Of a stretch of 64,000 nucleotides of DNA, positions 1-8,257 are shown piece by piece. The position numbers and the translations under genes were made by a program. The notes under the pieces are model-generated. The model searched no databases. It was given only the letters and a program-made list of their open reading frames with translations, and was not told the DNA's origin. How positions within the stretch are numbered: position 1 is the first letter of the stretch; each line of letters begins with the position of its first letter. The DNA comes from Sulfitobacter sabulilitoris (GTDB taxonomy: Bacteria > Pseudomonadota > Alphaproteobacteria > Rhodobacterales > Rhodobacteraceae): positions 1-64,000 of the forward strand of contig NZ_VANS01000004.1 of NCBI RefSeq assembly GCF_005887615.1, given 5' to 3'.

Positions 1-101
1 CGAGCAAAACACCCGATCCCATCCCGAACTCGGCAGTTAAGTGCCGCCGCGCCGATGGTACTGCGTCTTAAGGCGTGGGAGAGTAGGTCACCGCCAAACC
101 T
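1..101 (+). rRNA. rrf: 5S ribosomal RNA, 3' part
   Basis: The first ~100 bases match the conserved body and 3' half of alphaproteobacterial 5S rRNA: the loop segment CCCGATCCCATCCCGAAC, then GCCGATGGTACTGCGTC, then GTGGGAGAGTAGGTC near the end. The 5' end lies outside the window, so 16S, 23S and the start of 5S should lie just upstream. The 3' boundary is estimated from where the terminal stem would close. Confidence 0.9.
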
Positions 102-222
102 AGTAAAACCTCTGCAAAACCGTATCTCTCGATCGATGACACACACAGCGACACAACGCGCGATCCAAACGATCCGCACACAGGGCCAAAACTCGCAAAG
201 CGCGACAACCGGCCATAAGCGT

Positions 223-299
<77 letters not shown>

Positions 300-327
300 A
301 AATTACCAAACAATACCAAAGCCTTAG

Positions 328-351
328 GCCTCGCATCACGCGGGGCTTTTT
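328..351 (+). terminator. Rho-independent terminator of the rRNA operon
   Basis: The hairpin GCCTCGC-ATCAC-GCGGGGC (7 bp with one G-T wobble) at 328-346 is followed directly by TTTTT. It lies 29 bases after the tRNA-fMet CCA end, where the rRNA transcript should stop. Confidence 0.8.
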
Positions 352-380
352 GCTTGTCCGCATTCCATGTCAACGCCACG

Positions 381-542
381 TCAACGTTTGGCGAGTCTGT
401 CGCGGTCCGGTGTCAGGCGAACCTCCGACAGCAAGCTGCGAAGGATCTCCGCCGCTTCCGTCTTGGCATCTGGAGCGTTCAAGGCCTCCGCGAGGTTGGC
501 GACCTTGCCGCGAGACACGTCAGACAGGCCACGTCGCATCAT
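381..542 (-). pseudogene. Serine recombinase C-terminal remnant
   Basis: The minus strand reads 53 residues, beginning MMRRGLSDVSRGKVANLAEA and ending RSLLSEVRLTPDRDRLAKR. The pattern of an 'L..AL' helix, an 'AAEILRSLL' helix and then 'RLTPD' resembles the extreme C-terminus of large serine recombinases (resolvase/zinc-ribbon/coiled-coil family). The rest of such a protein (usually 400-600 residues, with a catalytic Ser near the N-terminus) is missing, and the sequence upstream on this strand runs into the end of the deacetylase gene. It looks like a scar of an element that inserted beside tRNA-fMet. Family assignment is from memory of the motif, not a search. Confidence 0.5.
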
Positions 543-577
543 TGTCCGAGAGGAGTAGCGAAGGTGACCTCAAGCCT

Positions 578-1561
578 TCAAGACGCCAGCCCGCGCACCC
601 GTGCGCAATGTGCCGCAATTTCGGTGCGGGTTGTCACCCAGAGCGATCCATCTTGACGGCAGATCTTTGCGATATCTTCGATAGCCCAAGCCGCAGCGGG
701 ACGACCGTAGCAATGACCATGCGCAAAGACGTCGAAGATGACCGTTTCCGCCGGTTGGGCTTGGACCCCGACAAGAGCCTCGCGGAAAAGATCGACAAAT
801 TGTCCTGGCGTGCGCCCAAAGCGCATGGCGTGCGGCAGATCGTTGAATTCGACAGACATAGGGATGGCAAGAATCTCGCCCTTATCGAAGCGCTGGACGT
901 AGGGTTGGTCGCCATCCAGGGCATCGCCGTGCCAGGTGTAACCCTGTGCGGACAACATGGCCTGTATTTGCGGCGACGATGTGACCCGGGGGCTGATCCA
1001 GCCTGTCGGCCGCTGCCCAGTCGCAGTTTCGATCAATGCCGTGCTGCGGGTGATCGAATGACGTGCATCATCGGCCGAAAGCGTCGGAAATACCAAGTTC
1101 TGCGCCAGCCCGTGGCCCACGATATCATGTCCCTGTTCCGCGTAGGCGCGCAGTTGATCTGGATAGGCTTCTGCCACTAACCCCGAGGTCATGAGGGTGG
1201 CCGGGATGCCGTGCCGTTCGAGAATGGACACCAATCGCGGTATCCCATGGGTGGCGTTGTAGCGTCCGTAACTATCTGCGTTGGGATCGAAAAGACCGTC
1301 GGTCAGTACATTGCCCATCGGCCCGACACCGGACGTGACGCCGGGCGACCACATCTCGTAGGCGAGGTTGAAGACGACGGCGATCCGGCGGTTGTCGGGC
1401 CAACACAAATCCTGTGCTACAGAATGTTTTTCGTACTGAATTTCTTCCATGATGTCTTGGCCCCGGTCATGCTCAAATCGCATTTGTCGTCGGGCCAACC
1501 TATCGCCGAGGGCGTCCTGAGCAAACTTCATTCCTTTCACGTCGTGCTGCACCGTATTCAT
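578..1561 (-). CDS. Polysaccharide deacetylase-family protein (PuuE/allantoinase-like)
   Basis: The 327-residue frame holds a NodB-type deacetylase fold. An early strand-like segment, RRIAVVFNLAYEMWSPG, is followed by a long loop and then the metal-site region GHDIVGHGLAQN. The acidic/aromatic segment WISPRVTSS and a late FDVFAHGHCYGRP complete the pattern of the PuuE-like branch, which acts on amide bonds such as those of allantoin or N-acyl sugars. The substrate is unknown. The ATG at 1561 has no good ribosome site. Homologues usually start shortly before WPD(N/G)RR, so the in-frame ATG at 1450 (290 residues) is a serious alternative. It is divergent from the TRAP operon across 140 bases, so the transporter may import its substrate or product. 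Confidence 0.8.
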   Translation of the reverse strand: MNTVQHDVKGMKFAQDALGDRLARRQMRFEHDRGQDIMEEIQYEKHSVAQDLCWPDNRRIAVVFNLAYEMWSPGVTSGVGPMGNVLTDGLFDPNADSYGRYNATHGIPRLVSILERHGIPATLMTSGLVAEAYPDQLRAYAEQGHDIVGHGLAQNLVFPTLSADDARHSITRSTALIETATGQRPTGWISPRVTSSPQIQAMLSAQGYTWHGDALDGDQPYVQRFDKGEILAIPMSVEFNDLPHAMRFGRTPGQFVDLFREALVGVQAQPAETVIFDVFAHGHCYGRPAAAWAIEDIAKICRQDGSLWVTTRTEIAAHCARVRGLAS

Positions 1562-1701
1562 CAGGCGTGCTGCATGATATGCATGTCACCGTGCGGTTTA
1601 TGCACTGTTTGCATCGGTCGTCGCATGTTTAGGCTGTGCGTGGACCTTTCGGGCCTACGAGTACTCTGGGCTCCGAAGGATCATTTTAGGGAGGATACCT
1701 G

Positions 1702-2700
1702 ATGACCATGACTTTCACGCGCAGGCTGTTCGGAGCATTGCTGACGACGGCCGCGTTGACCGGAACGGCCCATGCTGCAGAAATCGAGCTTAAACTGGCT
1801 TGGCTGACAGCTGACAGTCCCACCGATCCGTATGCAATCACCGCCCACGCCTTCAAGAAAGAGCTTGAAGCCGCGCTGCCCGGACGGGTCGAAGTGCAGC
1901 TTTTCCCCAACCGTCAGTTGGGCGACGACAAGGAGATCCTGGAGGGTCTGCAATTCGGCACCATAGACATGGGCGTGATTACCAATGCCGTGGTGGCCAA
2001 CCTGGAACCGACCTATCAGCTTGTCGATCTGCCCTTCCTCTTCGGCAGCGCCGAGCAGGCGCACGAGGTGCTGGATGGCGACGTTGGTCAACAGCTCGCC
2101 GCCAACCTGCGCGATGATGGCGTCGTCTCTCTTGGGGCCGCCGAAGGCGGGTTCCGCAACATGATCAACAACACCCGGCCTGTCCGCACGCCTGCGGATG
2201 TTGAAGGTGTGAAATATCGCACCATGCAAAACCCCGTGTTCATCGAGATGTTTTCATCGCTTGGTGGCAGCCCGGTGCCGATGGCCTGGGGCGAGGTCTT
2301 TACCGCCATGCAGCAGGGCACCGTGGACGGGCTTGAAATCCCAGCCTCCGTGGTGAACTCCAACAATTACGCCGACGTGACGAAGTACCTGAGTTTTACC
2401 CGCCACACCTATTCGGCGATCCACCTCCTGATGTCCGAGCGAAGCTTCGAGGGTCTGCCTGCGGACGTGCAGCAGGCGGTGCAGGATGCCGGCCGAGCGG
2501 CGATTGCCGAGCAGCGCCGGACCGTTGCCGCCGCAGAGGCCGATATTGTCGCCGCGCTGACGGAAAAGGGGATGGAGATCAACGACATTGAAGACGTCGG
2601 CGCCTTTCGCGCCAAGGTCGGCCCAGTCTATGAGCGGTTCGAGCCGACCATCGGTGCGGATCTGCTTGAGCGCGCGCTTCAAGCCGTCTCGTCCAACTGA
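1702..2700 (+). CDS. TRAP transporter substrate-binding protein (DctP family)
   Basis: This is a 332-residue periplasmic solute receptor. A Sec signal peptide covers about residues 1-25 (basic start, hydrophobic core, AHAA cleavage region). The mature protein has the DctP signatures: a segment around KYRTMQNPVFIEMFSSLGG with the conserved ligand-binding Arg, followed by AWGEVFTAMQQGTVDGLE. The start is set by GGGAGG six bases before the ATG at 1702. It begins the operon with the two membrane subunits and a LysR gene. The ligand is probably a carboxylate, as for the family in general, but the sequence does not identify it. Confidence 0.9.
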   Translation: MTMTFTRRLFGALLTTAALTGTAHAAEIELKLAWLTADSPTDPYAITAHAFKKELEAALPGRVEVQLFPNRQLGDDKEILEGLQFGTIDMGVITNAVVANLEPTYQLVDLPFLFGSAEQAHEVLDGDVGQQLAANLRDDGVVSLGAAEGGFRNMINNTRPVRTPADVEGVKYRTMQNPVFIEMFSSLGGSPVPMAWGEVFTAMQQGTVDGLEIPASVVNSNNYADVTKYLSFTRHTYSAIHLLMSERSFEGLPADVQQAVQDAGRAAIAEQRRTVAAAEADIVAALTEKGMEINDIEDVGAFRAKVGPVYERFEPTIGADLLERALQAVSSN

Positions 2701-2715
2701 CGCGCAGGAGTCTTC

Positions 2716-3210
2716 TTGCAACAGATCGTCTCACTGATTTCCACCACAAGCCGCGTGACATCGCGGCTTGTGGCGAACCTGTGTGTCGGGTTGATCTTCG
2801 TCATGCTGGGGCTTTTGGTGACGCAGGTCTTGATGCGTTACTTTCTCGGCGCCCCGCCCAGTTGGACCGAAGAACTGGCCATCATTCTCTTTGCCTGGCT
2901 TGTTCTGCTCTATGCCACGGTCGGTCTGCGCGAAGGCTTCCATGTCGCCGTTGAATCGATCCCAGCCCGCTTTGACCGTCTGCACCGCTGGGCCGATCGC
3001 TGGGTTGCCGGATTGGCCGTCGTCTTTGGCGCCGTCACGCTGACCGCCGGCATCGCTTATGTGGGCCGCACCGCCGGGCAAAAGACCGCCGCGCTGCAAA
3101 TGCCCATCGAGGCGCTGTACCTCTGTGTACCGGTCTGCGGTGCGCTGTTCATCCTGCACGGGGTGGCGCGGATTCTCGGGCCGAATGACCCCGACAAGGG
3201 TGCCCGATGA
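2716..3210 (+). CDS. TRAP transporter small permease (DctQ family)
   Basis: The 164-residue protein has four predicted membrane segments and the family hallmark around VLMRYFLGAPPSWTEELAIILFAWLVL. It forms the integral membrane complex with the DctM subunit encoded next. The start is a TTG at 2716, supported by CAGGAG at 2705-2710. The stop overlaps the DctM start by four bases (ATGA), indicating translational coupling. Confidence 0.88.
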   Translation: MQQIVSLISTTSRVTSRLVANLCVGLIFVMLGLLVTQVLMRYFLGAPPSWTEELAIILFAWLVLLYATVGLREGFHVAVESIPARFDRLHRWADRWVAGLAVVFGAVTLTAGIAYVGRTAGQKTAALQMPIEALYLCVPVCGALFILHGVARILGPNDPDKGAR

Positions 3211-4487
3211 ACACGACCCTTCTTGTCCTGACGCTTGGCCTGCCGGTGATGCTTTTGCTGCGCGTCCCGCTGGCCTTTGCCATCGGCCTTGCCACGATCG
3301 GCGCGCTCTGGACGGCCGACATCGACATGATGATTTTCGCGCAGCGTATGGTGTCCGGGACCCAGTCCTTCAGCCTTCTGGCGATTCCCTTTTTCATCCT
3401 GGCCGGTGACTTGATGACCGCGGGTGGAATCTCACGCCGCTTGGTCGCTTTCGCTGATGTCCTGGTTCGTCATCGTACAGGCGGCTTGGGCATGGTTGCG
3501 GTTCTGGCGGCAGCGTTCTTTGCTGCACTCTCGGGGTCGGCCCCCGCGACCACGGCGGCCATTGGCGCAATCATGATCCCCGAAATGGAAAAGCGGGGCT
3601 ACTCGCGTCCCTTCGCGACGGCGCTCGCGGTCGCCGGGGGAATTATCGGGCCGATGCTTCCGCCCTCGATCCCCATGGTGGTCTGGGGGGTCATGTCCGA
3701 AACCTCCATCAGCGAGCTCTTTCTGGCGGGAGTCGTGCCTGGGATACTTCTGGCCCTCGGACTCATGGCGCTTTGCTGGATGCACGCGCGCAAGCACGAC
3801 ATTGAACCCCAGCCAAAGGCGACCCGCGCCGAGGTCTGGACCGCCTTCAATTCAGCAAAATGGGCCCTGTGCGGTCCAATCCTTGTGCTGGGCGGAATCT
3901 ATGGCGGCATCGTCACGCCAACCGAAGCCGCCATCGTCGCCGCAGTCTTTGCGCTGGTGCTGGGCTTTGGCGCGTACCGGGAACTGACGCTGAGGAACAT
4001 CGTCCCTGTCACGCGTGGATCGCTCAAGACCATGACCATCGTCATGTTCATCATTGCGCTGGCCAATGGTTTCGGCTGGGTGATGGCGTTCGAACGTATC
4101 CCCGGACAGGTCACGCAGGCGTTGGAAGGCTTTGCCGACACGCCGGCGCTGTATCTTCTGATGATGAATTTGCTGCTGCTGGTGATCGGCTGCGTGATGG
4201 ACAACCTCGCGGCCATGATCATCCTCGCTTCGTTTCTCGTGCCCATCGGTGAACAGCTTGGCATGGATCCAGTCCAGTTCGGTGCCATGGTCGCGATCAA
4301 TTTCACCATCGGAATGGCCACGCCGCCTTTCGGCTACACGATCTTCGTCGGGGCTGCGATCAGTGGACTGAGAATTGGCCAGATCGCCCGGCCCTTGATG
4401 CCCATGTTGGCGGTGATGATCGGAGTTTTGCTGCTGGTGGCCTTCGTGCCGCAGGTAACGCTGTCTATCGTGGGGCTTTTGCGGTGA
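3207..4487 (+). CDS. TRAP transporter large permease (DctM family)
   Basis: The 426-residue protein has about 12 hydrophobic segments and is the transport channel of a Na+-coupled TRAP system. Typical DctM motifs are ALSGSAPATTAAIGAIMIPEM, GGIIGPMLPPSIPMV and GGIVTPTEAA, with a late AMVAINFTIGMATPPFGY segment. Length and topology are normal for the family. It is coupled to the DctQ gene by ATGA and followed after four bases by the LysR gene. Confidence 0.92.
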   Translation: MNTTLLVLTLGLPVMLLLRVPLAFAIGLATIGALWTADIDMMIFAQRMVSGTQSFSLLAIPFFILAGDLMTAGGISRRLVAFADVLVRHRTGGLGMVAVLAAAFFAALSGSAPATTAAIGAIMIPEMEKRGYSRPFATALAVAGGIIGPMLPPSIPMVVWGVMSETSISELFLAGVVPGILLALGLMALCWMHARKHDIEPQPKATRAEVWTAFNSAKWALCGPILVLGGIYGGIVTPTEAAIVAAVFALVLGFGAYRELTLRNIVPVTRGSLKTMTIVMFIIALANGFGWVMAFERIPGQVTQALEGFADTPALYLLMMNLLLLVIGCVMDNLAAMIILASFLVPIGEQLGMDPVQFGAMVAINFTIGMATPPFGYTIFVGAAISGLRIGQIARPLMPMLAVMIGVLLLVAFVPQVTLSIVGLLR

Positions 4488-4491
4488 CGCG

Positions 4492-5403
4492 ATGGTGAAT
4501 TTGCGTCGTTTCGACCTCAACCTTCTGGTCATTTTTCGGGCCATCATGAACCGTGGCTCCATTGCGGGTGCCGCCGAGGAGATCGGATTGTCGCCCTCCG
4601 CCGTCAGTCACGCGCTCGCCCGGTTGCGCGTGATGCTCAACGACGAGCTGTTCTTCCGGACTGCTGACGGGGTCAGCCCAACCGATCGCGCCCGTGACCT
4701 CAATGCCGATATCGAACGCGGCCTCGGCTTCATCTCAACGGCGATCTCACTGCAGCACGAGTTTGTCCCGGCGCAGACCGAGCGGGTCTTTACGATACAG
4801 GTCGCTGACTATGTCTCGGGGTTTCTTCTCCCGCGGTTGGCCGAGCGGCTGCAGATCGAAGCCCCCGGCGTATCCATAGATATCCTGCCCTTTTCCATCT
4901 CGCACGAGAGCGTCTGGGACCGGGTGGACATGCAGGTGCGCCTGACACCGGGGCGGCTGCAACCGGAAATGGTGCGGTCCCGACGCCTGCTGGCTGACGA
5001 GATTGTTGTGTTGATGCGGCGCGACCACCCGCGGGCGTGTGAACCGATGACGGCCGAACTCTATGCCGATTTGCCCCACGTGAAGCTGTCACAATCGGCC
5101 ACGGGCACGACGGTCATCGACGACGCACTGGCGGCGCGTGGGCTCAAGCGCCACATGGCAATGACCGTTGCAAGCTGGTTCGAGATACCCGACATCGTGG
5201 CGAATTCCGACCTGATCGCCATCGCGCCTCGACGTCTGTTTTCGCTGGACCCACGACTGAACAACCTGCGGGCCGCCCCTTTGCCGCTGGAGGAAGTGGT
5301 GTTTTCGTTCGATCTTTGCTGGGATCTCAGAACCGAGCGCGAGCCGGGGCAAAAATGGCTGCGCCAGGTGATCTCGGATGTGTTCAAAGAGATGCGCGCC
5401 TGA
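4492..5403 (+). CDS. LysR-family transcriptional regulator
   Basis: The 303-residue protein has an N-terminal winged helix-turn-helix (about residues 5-65), including FDLNLLVIFRAIMNRGSI and SPSAVSHALARLR, followed by a periplasmic-binding-like effector domain to the end. The gene starts four bases after the DctM stop and is transcribed with it, unlike the usual divergent LysR layout. It probably controls the TRAP operon, and by autoregulation itself, in response to the transported compound. This is inference from position. Confidence 0.9.
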   Translation: MVNLRRFDLNLLVIFRAIMNRGSIAGAAEEIGLSPSAVSHALARLRVMLNDELFFRTADGVSPTDRARDLNADIERGLGFISTAISLQHEFVPAQTERVFTIQVADYVSGFLLPRLAERLQIEAPGVSIDILPFSISHESVWDRVDMQVRLTPGRLQPEMVRSRRLLADEIVVLMRRDHPRACEPMTAELYADLPHVKLSQSATGTTVIDDALAARGLKRHMAMTVASWFEIPDIVANSDLIAIAPRRLFSLDPRLNNLRAAPLPLEEVVFSFDLCWDLRTEREPGQKWLRQVISDVFKEMRA

Positions 5404-5850
5404 GCGGCCAGCATAGCGGTCCGAGCGGGGTCATCGGAGTGAGACGAGGTTTGAATACAAACCTCTGCACGGATGGAAGCGGCTATCCGCGTCGATTGTG
5501 GTGAAGCACCGTTTTGGGCCGTCGAGGAAGAACGGTCCGGCTGATCACGTCCGTGGTGGTGAGGACGCGGTCGCTTCTGCCCGACGACGCGCCCTTTGTC
5601 CCAACCTGACGCAGGCGCCTTGGCATATCACGATTTCTTGGAGCAGCAGCGAAAGCCCGGAGCGGGCCCAACCCTTCCGCCCCAATGATGCAGCGCTTGT
5701 CACGCAACACCGTGCCGTGAGTTTCTTCTACTCGGCAAATCTCAACTGTGGTGGCGCGGGTGCACGGCGTTTGCGGGCGAACCGGCTGAAGGCTGCTGGT
5801 CGCGGATATGCGGAATTGCTGTGCCACGCGACAGGCGTTATTCAAGCGTC
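5404..5850 (+). other. 447-base stretch without a supported gene
   Basis: Short open frames occur on both strands, but none has a convincing start, ribosome site or family resemblance. The stretch ends at the DUF1007 gene, so it should hold that operon's promoter. I looked for a Zur-type palindrome and for cobalamin-riboswitch boxes, because Zn, Ni or Co genes follow, and saw neither. It could be decayed coding sequence. Confidence 0.4.
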
Positions 5851-6507
5851 ATGCGAACCATCATCAACATCATCGCGATCCTGAGTGGCCTGACCGCCAC
5901 CTCACTCGCGGCGCATCCGCATATCTTTGTCGATACCGGGTTTGAACTGGTCACGAACGACGCGGGCCAGCTGACCCATGTGCGGGTCACGTGGGAATAC
6001 GATGAATTCTATTCACTGCTGATCACCGAGGACTTGGCGCTGGATGGTGACGGCGATGGCGTGCTGACCAAAGCCGAACTTGAGACACTGACAGGCTTTG
6101 ATATGAAATGGATTGATGGGTTCAATGGTGATCTGATGCTCACCGTGCAAGACGGGGCCATCGCGATGTCAAAGCCTCGGGAGGTCACCGCCAGCTATTC
6201 CGGCGGGCGCATCACCACAACCCATCTCCGCGCGCTTGAAAAGCCAGTACCGGCAGGTGAAGCCCTGGTCATAAAAGCCTATGATCCGACCTATTATACC
6301 GCATATGAATTATCCCGTCCTGTGACAGTGAGCGGCGGCGGCAAGTGCGATGCGCAGCTTAAGGCACCGGAGATGGACGACGGGTTGAAAGCGCTTCAAC
6401 AGCAGCTTTCGGCGTTGGATGCCGGGTCTGAACCGCAGGATGTCGGTCTGCCCAACATTGGGGCGCAGTTGGCCGGCAGCGTAGATGTGACATGCGTCGC
6501 ATCCTGA
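5851..6507 (+). CDS. DUF1007 family periplasmic protein
   Basis: The 218-residue protein has a Sec signal peptide (about residues 1-21, ending SLAA). The mature N-terminus HPHIFVDTGFELV is the hallmark of DUF1007 proteins, which accompany metal transporters. An EF-hand-like acidic stretch, LALDGDGDGVLTKAEL, lies near residue 65. The start at 5851 was chosen because the signal peptide begins there; a GTG 30 bases upstream would add a charged extension. It overlaps the downstream NicO gene by 16 bases. A metal-handling or chaperone role for the transporter is inferred from context. Confidence 0.8.
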   Translation: MRTIINIIAILSGLTATSLAAHPHIFVDTGFELVTNDAGQLTHVRVTWEYDEFYSLLITEDLALDGDGDGVLTKAELETLTGFDMKWIDGFNGDLMLTVQDGAIAMSKPREVTASYSGGRITTTHLRALEKPVPAGEALVIKAYDPTYYTAYELSRPVTVSGGGKCDAQLKAPEMDDGLKALQQQLSALDAGSEPQDVGLPNIGAQLAGSVDVTCVAS

Positions 6508-7376
6508 CACTGACGACGATCACCGTCCTGATCGGCCTGATCCTGATGTGGTGGGGCGGCAGCTTTGACCGTATCGGCTATTGGGCCGCTGGCCAGCAGC
6601 GTGCATTTCAGAACACCATCGCCAGCAGCCTGCGCGCCGCACGCGCAGGTCAACCGGGCGCGGTCATTGCCCTCCTCTCCGCCTGCTTTGCCTATGGCCT
6701 GGCCCATGCAGCCGGACCGGGTCATGGCAAGCTGTTGATCGGGGGCTATGGTATGGCGCGGGGCGTGTCGATGCTGCGCTTGTCGCTCATCGCGCTGGCA
6801 TCCGCGCTGGGTCAGGCAGTGACAGCGGTGGCGCTGGTCTATGGTGGAATAACCTTGTTGAACCTCGGACGTGAGGCGATGGTTGGCGTGACAGAAGACA
6901 TCATGGCCCCGGTGAGCTATGCCGCCATTGCGCTGATCGGTGGCTGGCTGGTCACGCGCGGGCTGCGCCATCTGCGACCTGTGGCAGAGCATGATTCTGA
7001 CCGTGCGGTCTGCGCCAGCTGCGGCCATACACACGGGCCAACGCTGGCTCAGGTTCAAAAGACCGGAACACTGCGAGAGGCATTGGTACTGATCGCAGGC
7101 ATCGCTGTGCGCCCCTGCACCGGCGCGCTGTTCGTGCTGATCATCACCTGGCAGATGGGGATCGGAGTGTTGGGGGTCGGTGGCGCATTCGCCATGGCGC
7201 TTGGTACGGCAGCGATCACCATCGCGTTCGGGCTTGGCGCGGGTGCATTGCGCAAAGGTGTGCTTGCCGGGGTCGTTGGATCACCTCGCGCGGCAACGCT
7301 CGCCGCAGTGGTGGAAATATCCGCTGGTGGAATTGTCGTTGTGCTCGCAGGTGGATTGCTCCTGCGCGCGGTGTAG
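6492..7376 (+). CDS. Nickel/cobalt transporter, NicO/RcnA family
   Basis: This is a 294-residue membrane protein. The family motif is present as GLAHAAGPGHGKLLIGGYG (about residues 74-92), with conserved His residues. The second signature, RPCTGALFVLIITW, lies in the C-terminal half. Between them is a loop with CASCGHTHG, rich in Cys and His, as expected for metal sensing or delivery. NicO proteins move Ni2+ or Co2+, either as efflux (RcnA) or uptake; direction cannot be told here. It overlaps the DUF1007 gene by 16 bases, a conserved pairing. Confidence 0.85.
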   Translation: MRRILTLTTITVLIGLILMWWGGSFDRIGYWAAGQQRAFQNTIASSLRAARAGQPGAVIALLSACFAYGLAHAAGPGHGKLLIGGYGMARGVSMLRLSLIALASALGQAVTAVALVYGGITLLNLGREAMVGVTEDIMAPVSYAAIALIGGWLVTRGLRHLRPVAEHDSDRAVCASCGHTHGPTLAQVQKTGTLREALVLIAGIAVRPCTGALFVLIITWQMGIGVLGVGGAFAMALGTAAITIAFGLGAGALRKGVLAGVVGSPRAATLAAVVEISAGGIVVVLAGGLLLRAV

Positions 7377-7425
7377 GACGCCAACGGGCCGCAGTTCGTG
7401 ACGCACTGCAAGCTGCGTGTCTTCG

Positions 7426-7442
7426 GCTTGCGCTGCGCAAGC
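7426..7442 (+). terminator. Possible terminator hairpin after the NicO gene
   Basis: GCTTGCG-CTG-CGCAAGC forms a perfect 7-bp stem 50 bases after the NicO stop. A TTTTTT run occurs about 11 bases further on rather than immediately after the stem, so function as an intrinsic terminator is uncertain. Confidence 0.3.
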
Positions 7443-7560
7443 GGTATTCGGCTTTTTTGATCTTGTCACCCTGGGACCAGACCGATTACCGTTTTTCACT
7501 CTGCGAATATTAGGCAGTACAGTGAAAGCGTGCGGCTTTGAAAATGGCGAGGCGGATTTT

Positions 7561-8007
7561 GTGGCACCGGACCTGAGCTTCGATCACCTTGGTCTTGTCT
7601 GCTCGGACCTTTCTCTTGGGCGGTCGTTTTTATCCCGGACCATCAGCGTCGGAGATTGGACAGCAAGCTTCACCGATCCTATTCAAAAGGTGCACGTGCA
7701 ATTCGGCCGTGATCGGGGGGGGATGGTGTATGAACTCATCGCGCCAAGCGAGACCGGATCACCGATCGCAAAGTCTTTGAAATCCCGCCAGAACATCCTC
7801 AATCACGTCGCCTATCGCACCAATGATCTTGCCGCGGCTGCTGCACATCTCGAAGCAGCGGGTTGCCTTGCGGTGTCGATGCCCGATCCGGCTGTGGCCT
7901 TTGGCGGTGCCCTGATCCAGTTTTTTTACTCGCCGTTGGATTTCATCATCGAACTCATCGAACAGGATCAATCACGCCATATTTTCGAACCCCTGCCGCA
8001 GGATTGA
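7561..8007 (+). CDS. VOC (glyoxalase-fold) family protein
   Basis: From GTG 7561 the product is 148 residues and contains both beta-alpha-beta-beta-beta halves of the VOC fold. The first is DLSFDHLGLVCSDL to YELIAPS, the second ILNHVAYRTNDLAAAAAHLEAAG to LDFIIELIEQ. Metal-ligand candidates are His in FDHLG, His in ILNHVAY and Glu near the C-terminus, an arrangement like methylmalonyl-CoA epimerases and related enzymes. The open frame extends upstream to 7417, but that part does not look like VOC, and GCGAGG sits about 8 bases before the GTG. It is separated by 250 bases from the MBOAT gene, so a role with it is only possible. Substrate unknown. Confidence 0.75.
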   Translation: MAPDLSFDHLGLVCSDLSLGRSFLSRTISVGDWTASFTDPIQKVHVQFGRDRGGMVYELIAPSETGSPIAKSLKSRQNILNHVAYRTNDLAAAAAHLEAAGCLAVSMPDPAVAFGGALIQFFYSPLDFIIELIEQDQSRHIFEPLPQD

Positions 8008-8171
8008 TCGCCGCGACCCTGTGGTCGAAGCACGCGTGCGGATCAAAGATATTGAAAAAAAGGCAAAAATCGGCGAAGCTGTCCCGAACCAGATTACAGG
8101 CCGTGTTCCCGATCGTCGAAGCTGGTGACACGCGTTCAGAGCTTTTTGACTGTCCGCCCTTCAACAGGGCA

Positions 8172-8189
8172 ACCGTTTTTCCAAACGGT
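8172..8189. repeat. Inverted repeat ahead of the MBOAT operon
   Basis: ACCGTTT-TTCC-AAACGGT is a perfect 7-bp palindrome with a 4-base spacer, 68 bases before the MBOAT start codon and 164 bases after the VOC stop. It could be an operator for the MBOAT cassette or a hairpin ending the VOC transcript; there is no T-run. Confidence 0.35.
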
Positions 8190-8257
8190 AGAAGATTTGA
8201 TACCCCGCGCGCCGTTGTCGTTAGGCGTGACAAGATTGCGGAAGTGGTCTTTTTGCC

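Noticed and set aside
350-1180. 276-codon plus-strand frame opposite the deacetylase
   Set aside because: The minus strand encodes a clear deacetylase; the plus frame has no start signal and Cys/Arg-rich composition.
5404-5850. Cobalamin riboswitch or Zur operator upstream of the DUF1007-NicO operon
   Set aside because: Looked for the conserved B12-box elements and an AT-rich Zur palindrome and found neither by eye.
5498-5884. 128-codon plus-strand frame in the gap before the DUF1007 gene
   Set aside because: No ribosome site, no recognisable motif, and it runs into the signal-peptide region of the real gene in another frame.
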